Under the pieces are notes generated by a model. It was not told where the DNA came from. It did no database searches and was given only the letters and a program-made list of their open reading frames with translations. From Nocardioides marmoriginsengisoli (GTDB lineage Bacteria; Actinomycetota; Actinomycetes; Propionibacteriales; Nocardioidaceae), in assembly GCF_003725695.1 (NCBI RefSeq), contig NZ_RJSE01000007.1, positions 660,552 through 724,551 on the forward strand: 64,000 nucleotides of DNA, given 5' to 3'. Shown piece after piece: positions 57,966-64,000 of the stretch. Position 1 is the first letter of the stretch. The number at the start of each line of letters is the position of its first letter. Position numbers and translations under genes: made by a program.

Positions 57966-59111
57966 ATGGCGAAGAGTGCGGGTCGGGAAGCGATCGTCGA
58001 GGTGCTGCAGCAGCTGCTCGACGACATGCCGGTGCTGGCGAGGGGGGTCGTGCGGGAGATCCGAGCGCAGGTCCAGGAGTACGACCGGGTCCCCCTCGGT
58101 GACCATGCCGACCACGTGCTCGAGCAGCAGGAGCGGATCGTCCGAGCCCTGATCGAAGGCCGCGGACTGGACGCCGAGGACCTCCGCCGGGCGGCCGCCC
58201 TGGGCCGGGTCCGGGCGGCTCAGGGAGTCAGCGTCGAGGGGGTGATCAGCGCCTACCACGTGGGCAACCGGGAGCTCTGGAAGCTGATCGACGAGCACGC
58301 CGACCGCGGGCGCGAGTTCCTCCCCGAGCTGGCCTCGATGATGTGGGAGGCGATCCACCACACGTCGACCGAGATCGCCGCCGCGCACTCGCTGGTGGCC
58401 CGTGCCCGGCACACCCAGAGCCTCACCATGCGGCACCGGTTCATGGAGCTCCTCGACCGCGCGGACGACGATCCGGAGATCCTCGAGATCGCCGCCGGAC
58501 TCGGGTTCGATCCGGACGGACCCTTCCTCGCGGCGTGCATCGATGCAGGTGAGACGCCTGTTGGCGTCGCGGAGTCGGTCCACGAGGAGCTGGAGTACCT
58601 CGACGGCGTCTCGTTCGCGGTGCAGCAGGGAGCGCTCCTGCTGGTGCTCGCCCAGGGCCCGGACGCGGCGGCCCTGACCGAGCTGGCCGAGGCTCTCCGG
58701 CCGACTCCGCGGACCGGTGTCGGGTTGCGTCGGACGGGTCTCGCCGGCGCCCGGGAGAGCATCCGGGACGCGGTCGAGGCGTTGGCCGGGACCGACGTCG
58801 CGCACCCGGTCGCGGGCTTCGCCGACAGCTGGTGGCTGGCCTGCGTCGCGGCCCAGGCGAGCCGGCTGGAACCGGTGCTCGGAACGGCCCGCGAGGTGGT
58901 CGCCGACAACCCGCACCTGGTGGCCGCGGTGCGGGCCTTCGCCGACGCCGGGTTCTCGGTGGCGGCCGCCGCGAAGGAGCTGCACGTGCACGCCAACAGC
59001 GTCGCCTACCGGCTCGACCGATGGGACCAGCTGACCGGTTGGAACCCGCGGACGTTCACCGGTCTAGTGCACTCGCTCGCCGCCTGCACGGCTGTTCAGG
59101 CGCCCGAATGA
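57966..59111 (+). CDS. PucR-family (CdaR-like) transcriptional regulator
   Basis: A 381-residue regulator. The N-terminal helical region (to ~170) has a REAIVEVLQQLLDDMPVLARGVVREIRAQV start and VSVEGVISAYHVGNRELWKLI, typical of PucR-type proteins with an RsbT/RsbR-like N-domain. The middle forms a diverged GGDEF-like sensor domain. The C-terminal HTH is VRAFADAGFSVAAAAKELHVHANSVAYRLDRWDQLTG near 325-362. ATG 57966 has GAGGAGA upstream. It is divergent from the large oxidoreductase and precedes the FAD oxidase/LIV operon, so it may activate either. Confidence 0.85.
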   Translation: MAKSAGREAIVEVLQQLLDDMPVLARGVVREIRAQVQEYDRVPLGDHADHVLEQQERIVRALIEGRGLDAEDLRRAAALGRVRAAQGVSVEGVISAYHVGNRELWKLIDEHADRGREFLPELASMMWEAIHHTSTEIAAAHSLVARARHTQSLTMRHRFMELLDRADDDPEILEIAAGLGFDPDGPFLAACIDAGETPVGVAESVHEELEYLDGVSFAVQQGALLLVLAQGPDAAALTELAEALRPTPRTGVGLRRTGLAGARESIRDAVEALAGTDVAHPVAGFADSWWLACVAAQASRLEPVLGTAREVVADNPHLVAAVRAFADAGFSVAAAAKELHVHANSVAYRLDRWDQLTGWNPRTFTGLVHSLAACTAVQAPE

Positions 59112-59137
59112 ATTGATCGGGCCGTAACACAATCGCA

Positions 59138-59151
59138 ACTAAGCGCTTGCT
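59138..59151 (-). promoter_or_regulatory. Third copy of the CAAGCGCTT operator, reverse orientation
   Basis: ACTAAGCGCTTGCT is the reverse complement of the 14-mer at 48053 and 52790. It abuts the -35 hexamer of the following promoter, so binding could block or tune the FAD oxidase operon. Confidence 0.65.
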
Positions 59152-59204
59152 TGCCAGTGACTAAAATCCGTGCCATAGTCACGCTCACTGTGATGGCAGT
59201 CACA
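59151..59204 (+). promoter_or_regulatory. Promoter with consensus CRP-type site
   Basis: TTGCCA (59151-59156) and CATAGT (59174-59179) are spaced by 17 bp. TGTGATGGCAGTCACA (59189-59204) is an exact TGTGA-N6-TCACA palindrome, the CRP/GlxR-family consensus, 9 bp downstream of the -10. In this position a bound protein would most likely repress. AGGGG (59204-59208) follows as Shine-Dalgarno of the oxidase gene. Confidence 0.78.
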
Positions 59205-59217
59205 GGGGATCCGAGAG

Positions 59218-60390
59218 GTGGTCGAGCAAGAGATGTCCCAGGAGATGTCGCAGTACGACGTGATCGTGATCGGTGGCGGAATCGCCGGTGTCTCGATCGG
59301 CTACGAGTTGTCGAAGAGCAGCAGGGTCTGCCTGCTCGAGATGGAGTCGACACTCGCGTTCCACACCACGGGCCGGTCGGCCGCGACGTTCCTCGAGACG
59401 TACGGCGGACCGGAGATCAGGGCGCTGACGACCGGCAGCCGCGCCTTCCTGGAGAACCCGCCGGAGTACTTCGAGTCGGAGCTGATGACGCCCCGCCCGC
59501 TGCTCCAGTTCGCGAAGCAGGGCCGCGGTGCGGTGATCGAGCAGCTGCACGCCGACGTGCTGCCGCTGGTCCCGGACGCCGAGCTGCTCACCCCCGACCA
59601 GGTCGCCGAGATCTTCCCGCTGGTCGCACCGGGCTACGTCGAGCGCGGCATGTACGAGCCGGGAGCGATGGAGCTCGACGTGGCCGGCCTGCACCAGGGC
59701 TACGTCCGCGGCCTGCGTGCCCACGGCGGCGACATCGTCAAGAGCGCCCCGGTCGTCGGCCTGACCCGCGGACCGGAGAGCTGGACCGTCGAGACCGCTG
59801 ACGGCGAGCGCCGCTCGGCGGCCACCATCGTCAACGCGGCCGGCGCCTGGGGCGACGTCGTCGGCGAGCTCGCCGGCGCGAAGCCGCTCGGCCTGATGCC
59901 GTTGCGCCGCAGCATCTTCATGGTGCGGTCGCCGCAGGGTGCGGACAGCAAGGACCTGCCGATCTTCGGTGACATCGACCAGAGCTTCTACGTCAAGCCC
60001 GAGGGCGAGCAGTTCCTCTGCTCACCGGCCGACGAGACGCCGTGCCCGCCGAGCGACGCCAAGGCCGACGAGCTCGAGATCGCCCGGGCGATCGACGAGA
60101 TCAACGCGGCCACCAGCATCGGCGTGCGCAGCATCAGCACCTCCTGGGCCGGTCTGCGCACCTTCGTCCCGGACCGCAACTTCGTGGTGGGCCCGGACCC
60201 CGAGGTCCCCGGCTTCCACTGGTTCGTCGGTCAGGGCGGCTACGGCATCCAGACCGCGCCCGCCGCGGCGATGGCCGGTGCCGCGCTGGTCCGGGGCGAG
60301 GGGCTCCCGGCCGACCTGATCAGCCGCGGCCTCGAAGCCGCCCGCCTGGCCCCGCACCGTCCGGGCATGTCCGACGCAGCCGACCACTAG
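59218..60390 (+). CDS. FAD-dependent amine oxidase-like protein (DAO family)
   Basis: A ~390-residue FAD oxidoreductase of the D-amino-acid oxidase/glycine oxidase family. The dinucleotide loop VIVIGGGIAGVSIGYELSKSSRVCLLEME is near residue 15, HTTGRSAATFLETYGG is the flavin contact after it, and the C-terminal part reads DRNFVVGPDPEVPGFHWFVGQGGYGIQTAPAAA. Such enzymes oxidise secondary amines or amino acids to imines. GTG 59218 with AGGGG 9 bp upstream is chosen; ATG 59233 and 59245 are alternatives. It is the first gene before a LIV-type importer and follows a CRP-type site. Confidence 0.82.
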   Translation: MVEQEMSQEMSQYDVIVIGGGIAGVSIGYELSKSSRVCLLEMESTLAFHTTGRSAATFLETYGGPEIRALTTGSRAFLENPPEYFESELMTPRPLLQFAKQGRGAVIEQLHADVLPLVPDAELLTPDQVAEIFPLVAPGYVERGMYEPGAMELDVAGLHQGYVRGLRAHGGDIVKSAPVVGLTRGPESWTVETADGERRSAATIVNAAGAWGDVVGELAGAKPLGLMPLRRSIFMVRSPQGADSKDLPIFGDIDQSFYVKPEGEQFLCSPADETPCPPSDAKADELEIARAIDEINAATSIGVRSISTSWAGLRTFVPDRNFVVGPDPEVPGFHWFVGQGGYGIQTAPAAAMAGAALVRGEGLPADLISRGLEAARLAPHRPGMSDAADH

Positions 60391-60399
60391 GGAGCGACC

Positions 60400-61272
60400 G
60401 TGGAATTCCTCCAGCAGGTCACCAACGGCCTGACCATCGGCAGCGTGTACGCGCTCGTCGCCATCGGCTTCTCGGTCGTCTACGGCGCGCTCGGCCTGGT
60501 GAACTTCGCCCACGGCGACATCCTCATGGCCGGGACGTTCGTGACGTACGGCGTCTACACGTCGTTCCACCTCCCGATCGTGATCTCCTGCGTGATCGGC
60601 ATCCTCGCCGGCATCGTGATAGCCGGGATCGTCGAGGAGGTCGCGGTCCGGCCGGTGCTCAAGTCGCACCTGCTGATCCCGATGATGACCACGCTCGGCA
60701 TGGGTCTGATCATCCGCAACCTGGTGGAGCTGAAGTACGGCTCGGGCACGCTGCCCTTCCCGTCGTTCGCCGGATCGGGGTTCTTCCACATCGGCGACCT
60801 GCAGATCGCCCGGGCGGCGGTGGTCACCCTGGTCGTCGCGGTGATCACGCTGGTGCTGTTCGCGGCGTTCCTGAAGTTCACCAAGCCAGGCTTCGCGATC
60901 CGCGTGGTCGCCCAGGACATGACCGCCGCCCGGCTGATGGGCGTGCCGGTCAACCGGACGATCATGGCCGTGTACGGCGCGGGCGGCGCGCTCGGCGTCA
61001 TCGGCGGCCTGCTCTACGCCAACACGCTCGAGGTCGTCTACCTCGGGATGGGCTTCCCGATCCTGCTCAAGGGCTTCGCCGCGGCGATCGTCGGCGGCAT
61101 CGGCAACCTCCAGGGCGCCCTGATCGGCGGTCTGGTGCTCGGCATCCTCGAGGCCACCGTCGGCCCCGCGGCCGGGTCCTACCGGGACGCGATCGCCTTC
61201 GTGCTGCTGATCGCGATCCTTCTCGTCCGCCCCGCCGGCCTGCTCGGCGCCCGAGTGCAGGAGCGTGTCTGA
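60400..61272 (+). CDS. LIV-type ABC transporter permease, LivH-like (second system)
   Basis: A 290-residue membrane protein with about eight helices. FLQQVTNGLTIGSVYALVAIGFSVVYGALGLVNFAHGDILM is the LivH signature, and FTKPGFAIRVVAQDMTAARLMGVPVN the cytoplasmic motif. It belongs to a second importer (order HMGF then binding protein). GTG 60400 has TAGGGAG upstream. Its stop overlaps the livM-like start (TGATG). Substrate is unknown; the amine-oxidase gene upstream points to a nitrogenous compound. Confidence 0.88.
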   Translation: MEFLQQVTNGLTIGSVYALVAIGFSVVYGALGLVNFAHGDILMAGTFVTYGVYTSFHLPIVISCVIGILAGIVIAGIVEEVAVRPVLKSHLLIPMMTTLGMGLIIRNLVELKYGSGTLPFPSFAGSGFFHIGDLQIARAAVVTLVVAVITLVLFAAFLKFTKPGFAIRVVAQDMTAARLMGVPVNRTIMAVYGAGGALGVIGGLLYANTLEVVYLGMGFPILLKGFAAAIVGGIGNLQGALIGGLVLGILEATVGPAAGSYRDAIAFVLLIAILLVRPAGLLGARVQERV

Positions 61273-62324
61273 TGTTGAGCTTCGTCCCCAAGCCGATCAT
61301 GCGGATCGCGCTGCTGGCCCTGGTGGTCCTCGGCTTCCTGCTCCCGAACCTGGTGGAGCCGTACACGATCCGCGTCGCCGCGACGATCCTGGTGTTCACC
61401 GTCTTCGCGACCGGCCTCAACCTGATCCTCGGCTTCGGCGGACTGCTCAGCTTCGGGCACGCCGCGATGTTCGGAGCGGGTGCCTACATCGCGGCCCGGC
61501 TGATGCTCGACACCGGGATGTCGCTGGCGCTGGTGATCGTCTGCTCGGTCCTGGGTACGGCGGTCTTCGGCCTGCTGGTCGGGATCACCTCCTGGCGGGT
61601 CGGCGGTGACTACCTCGCCCTGATCACCCTCGGCGCCGGTCAGATCTTCTACCTCTACCTGAACAACGCCAAGGAGGTCACCGGCGGTGCGACCGGTCTG
61701 CCGGGCATCCCGCCCGGGGTGTTCTTCGGCTGGGACCTGACCGCGATCGAGAACACCTACCTGTTCATCCTGGGCGCGACGATCGTGGCGACCGCGTTCG
61801 CCTGGCTGATCGGCAAGTCCTTCCTCGGCCGGTCGCTGCTCGCGATCCGCGAGGACGAGGTGATCGCCCGCGCGCACGGCATCAACGTGCCGCTCACCAA
61901 GGTGATCGTCTTCGGGATCGGCGCCGGTATCGCGGGACTGGCCGGGGTGCTCCAGGTGTTGCTGCTCGGCTTCGTCGGCCCGGCGAGCTTCACCGTGGAC
62001 CAGTCCATCCTGGCGGTCGAGATCGTGCTGATCGGCGGGATGGCGACCACCCTGGGTCCGTTCCTCGGGTCGATCCTGGTGATCGGCTCCACCGAGTACC
62101 TGCGCAGCCTGGCCGACTACCGCTCGATGATCTTCGGCGCGCTGATGGTGCTGATCCTGCTCTGGAAGCCGGGCGGCCTGGTCCAGATCCTCGGCCTCGG
62201 CGAGACCCGGGCCTCGAAGGCCACGTCGCTGTCGGCGCTGCTCGCGAAGCTCCGCCGGTCCGGTACGCCGCCGTCCCGGCACAGCGCCCACGCGGAACCC
62301 GTCACCGAGGAGGCCCGGCCATGA
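61272..62324 (+). CDS. LIV-type ABC transporter permease, LivM-like (second system)
   Basis: A 350-residue membrane protein with about ten helices. ATGLNLILGFGGLLSFGHAAMFGAGAYIAA and RSLLAIREDEVIARAHGINVPLTKVIVFGIGAGIAGLAGVLQ are LivM-typical. The C-terminal 40 residues are a polar, basic tail. ATG 61272 shares bases with the upstream stop; the very long open frame before it is a shadow of the oxidase and livH-like genes. It overlaps the ATPase gene (ATGA). Confidence 0.88.
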   Translation: MLSFVPKPIMRIALLALVVLGFLLPNLVEPYTIRVAATILVFTVFATGLNLILGFGGLLSFGHAAMFGAGAYIAARLMLDTGMSLALVIVCSVLGTAVFGLLVGITSWRVGGDYLALITLGAGQIFYLYLNNAKEVTGGATGLPGIPPGVFFGWDLTAIENTYLFILGATIVATAFAWLIGKSFLGRSLLAIREDEVIARAHGINVPLTKVIVFGIGAGIAGLAGVLQVLLLGFVGPASFTVDQSILAVEIVLIGGMATTLGPFLGSILVIGSTEYLRSLADYRSMIFGALMVLILLWKPGGLVQILGLGETRASKATSLSALLAKLRRSGTPPSRHSAHAEPVTEEARP

Positions 62325-63106
62325 GCACCACCGTCACCGATCCGATCTTCAGGGCCACCGGCGTCGGCTGCCGGTTCGGCGGCGTGATCGCGCTGGACAG
62401 CGTCGACTTCGAGATCGGCCGCAACGAGATCGTCGGGCTGATCGGCCCGAACGGCTCCGGCAAGACCACCCTGCTCAACGTGCTCTCCGGGATCTACAAG
62501 AGCACCTCGGGCGAGCTCGAGGTCGACGGCCGGCCGAGCCGGTTCATGTCCTCGCGCCGGCTGAGCCGGGACTACGGCCTGGCGCGGACCTTCCAGAACA
62601 TCCGGCTCTGCTCGTCGCTGACGGTGCGGGAGAACGTGCTGATCGGGATGCACTCCCGGTTCAAGTGGTACGACTCGATCCTGCCCTTCGGTCCGGGGAG
62701 CCGGGAGAAGAAGGCCGCGGCGAACGTCGAGGAGATCCTCGAGTTCGTCGGCATCGGCGACAAGGCCGACGAGATCGCCACCGACCTCGCGTACGGCGAC
62801 CAGCGCCGGGTGGAGATCGCCCGCGCCCTGGCCACCTCGCCCCGGCTGCTGCTCCTCGACGAGCCCGCCGCCGGGATGAACCCCCGGGAGGCGCGGGTGC
62901 TGGTGGACCTGATCCACCGGATCCACGCCGAGCGCGACATGGCCGTGGTGGTCATCGAGCACAACATGAACGTGGTGATGAACACCGCCTCGCGGGTGAT
63001 GGTCCTGGACGCGGGGCTCTGCATCGCGCACGGCGACCCGAAGACGGTCAGCGCCGACCCGCACGTCCTCGAGGCCTACCTGGGAAAGAGGTTCCGCGAT
63101 GCCTGA
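62321..63106 (+). CDS. LIV-type ABC transporter ATPase, LivG-like (second system)
   Basis: A 261-residue ATPase. Walker A GPNGSGKTT is near 42, the Q-loop region ARTFQNIRLCSSLTVRENVLIGMHS near 86, the signature LAYGDQRRVEIARALATSPRLLLLDEPAAGMNP near 155-185 and the H-loop VVVIEHNMNVVM. It is the standard LivG length, unlike the shorter paralogue at 33541. Start ATG overlaps the permease stop; the end overlaps the next gene by 8 bp. Confidence 0.88.
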   Translation: MSTTVTDPIFRATGVGCRFGGVIALDSVDFEIGRNEIVGLIGPNGSGKTTLLNVLSGIYKSTSGELEVDGRPSRFMSSRRLSRDYGLARTFQNIRLCSSLTVRENVLIGMHSRFKWYDSILPFGPGSREKKAAANVEEILEFVGIGDKADEIATDLAYGDQRRVEIARALATSPRLLLLDEPAAGMNPREARVLVDLIHRIHAERDMAVVVIEHNMNVVMNTASRVMVLDAGLCIAHGDPKTVSADPHVLEAYLGKRFRDA

Positions 63107-63866
63107 GACCCTGCTCCGCGCCGACGACCTCACCGTGCGCTACGGCCCGGTGACCGCGTTGAACGGCATCAGCCTGCACGTCGACGAGGGTGAGGTAGTC
63201 GCCCTGGTCGGCGCCAACGGTGCCGGCAAGTCGACGCTGCTCAAGACGCTGTCCGGACTGATCCGTCCGGCCGGTGGGTCGATCACCTTCCAGGGCAAGG
63301 ACCTGGCCCGGACGGCCGCGCACGACATCGTGAAGTCCGGCCTGGTGCACGTCCCCGAGGGCCGGCACGTGTTCCCGCGGTTCACCCTCAAGGAGAACCT
63401 GCTCGCCGGTGCGTTCACGAACGACTTCAAGAGCGCCGGCAAGCGGGCCGAGGAGATCATCGCCGGGACCCCGATCCTGGCCCGCCGGGCCGGCAGCACG
63501 GCCGGCCAGCTCTCCGGCGGCGAGCAGCAGATGCTGGTGATCCAGCGGGCGCTGATGGCCGACCCGCGGATGATCATGCTCGACGAGCCGTCGATGGGTC
63601 TCTCGCCGGTGCTCGCCGACGAGGTCCTGGAGCTCGTCGCCCAGCTCAGCGAGCGCGGGATGACTGTGCTGCTGGTGGAGCAGAACGCGCTCGGCGCCCT
63701 CGACATCGCCGACCGGGTCTACGCGCTCGCGACCGGGGAGGTCCTCTTCGAGGGCCGCTCCGACGACCTGCGCGCGAATCCCCAGTTCGCGGACCAGTTC
63801 CTCGGCGTCGTCTCGGCGGACGCCGAGCGGCGGGCGCACGAGGAGCCGGAGGCGGCAACCCCCTGA
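63099..63866 (+). CDS. LIV-type ABC transporter ATPase, LivF-like (second system)
   Basis: A 255-residue ATPase. Walker A GANGAGKSTLLKTL is near 39, LVHVPEGRHVFPRFTLKENLLAG near 85, the signature LSGGEQQMLVIQRALMADPRMIMLDEPSMGLSP near 140-170 and the H-loop LVEQNALGALDIADR. A Glu/Ala-rich C-terminal tail follows. It is followed by a hairpin and then the start of a binding-protein gene. Confidence 0.88.
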   Translation: MPETLLRADDLTVRYGPVTALNGISLHVDEGEVVALVGANGAGKSTLLKTLSGLIRPAGGSITFQGKDLARTAAHDIVKSGLVHVPEGRHVFPRFTLKENLLAGAFTNDFKSAGKRAEEIIAGTPILARRAGSTAGQLSGGEQQMLVIQRALMADPRMIMLDEPSMGLSPVLADEVLELVAQLSERGMTVLLVEQNALGALDIADRVYALATGEVLFEGRSDDLRANPQFADQFLGVVSADAERRAHEEPEAATP

Positions 63867-63875
63867 ACTCCGGAT

Positions 63876-63899
63876 CCCGGTCGCGACGAGGCGACCGGG
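63876..63899 (+). terminator. Hairpin between LivF-like gene and binding-protein gene
   Basis: CCCGGTCGC (63876-63884) and GCGACCGGG (63891-63899) form a perfect 9-bp stem with loop GACGAG. As at 36263, it separates transporter genes of one LIV system and may attenuate or stabilise. Confidence 0.65.
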
Positions 63900-63984
63900 T
63901 CCCCGGTTGGTGCAGCTACGCGGTGACGGGACACCGGGTGTACGCACCGCAGATGCAGCACCACAACCAGAACAAGGAGCAGGC

Positions 63985-64000
63985 ATGAAGTTCAAGAAAG
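63985..64000 (+). CDS. Start of next gene (probable LIV binding protein), cut by window edge
   Basis: ATG 63985 follows AAGGAG (63974-63979) by 5 bp and encodes MKFKK before the window ends. A basic start is typical of a lipoprotein signal peptide. Its place after the four LIV transporter genes makes the substrate-binding protein the expected product; only five codons are visible, so this is inferred from context. Confidence 0.55.

Overview
The window is high-GC (about 70%) DNA densely packed with catabolic genes, with GTG starts, ATGA/TGATG translational coupling, an mce operon and many acyl-CoA dehydrogenase, crotonase and SDR paralogues. This points to an actinobacterium, most likely of the Nocardioides type; the taxon is inferred from gene content only. 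No gap exceeds about 160 bases. I saw no rRNA, tRNA, CRISPR array, insertion sequence or riboswitch.

Layout. (A) 1-3595: end of an mce lipid-import operon (MCE subunit cut by the window edge, MceF-type subunit, two Mce-associated membrane proteins) followed by a TetR gene. (B) 3599-17413: acyl-CoA beta-oxidation genes in several units: crotonase, acyl-CoA dehydrogenases, IclR regulator, alpha-methylacyl-CoA racemase, a second crotonase, a possible heteromeric dehydrogenase pair around an acyl-CoA ligase, SDR, thiolase, another dehydrogenase, SDR, VOC protein and a TetR gene. The racemase suggests methyl-branched or steroid-side-chain-like acyl-CoA substrates. Three promoters share a WGAAC-N3-RTTCT palindrome. 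(C) 17574-31112: one co-directional run of 15 genes: three SDRs (two of the mycofactocin type, one lacking its catalytic residues), RidA, PLP aminotransferase, SMP-30 lactonase-like protein, AhpD/CMD-like protein, an uncharacterised protein, a UGSC-type Cys protein, Zn-alcohol dehydrogenase, EthD protein, an SsuABC/TauABC-type importer and an acyl-CoA ligase. It looks like a complete uptake and degradation pathway for an unidentified compound.

(D) 31121-41881: a TetR gene divergent from an operon with acyl-CoA ligase, a full LIV-type ABC importer (order GFKHM), SRPBCC protein, crotonase, double-hotdog dehydratase and a TPP enzyme. A perfect 18-bp palindrome and a second related site lie in the divergent promoter. 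(E) 41978-47280: a MarR gene divergent from an FAD monooxygenase plus multicopper oxidase pair, then a SnoaL-like/MarR pair and a CapA-like lipoprotein. (F) 47331-53523: a TetR gene divergent from an operon of SDR, quinone-oxidoreductase-like protein, MaoC hydratase, APH-type kinase and ACAD10/11-type dehydrogenase, followed by a second related TetR gene. An identical 14-bp operator-like sequence precedes both and recurs at 59138. (G) 53482-64000: an SDR and a giant 2-oxoacid:ferredoxin oxidoreductase on the minus strand, a divergent PucR-type regulator, then an FAD amine-oxidase-like gene with a second LIV-type importer (order HMGF, with the binding protein starting at the window end). Its promoter has an exact TGTGA-N6-TCACA CRP-type site.

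Taken together the genes make three importers feeding CoA-activation and beta-oxidation-like modules, each under its own local TetR, MarR, IclR or PucR regulator.
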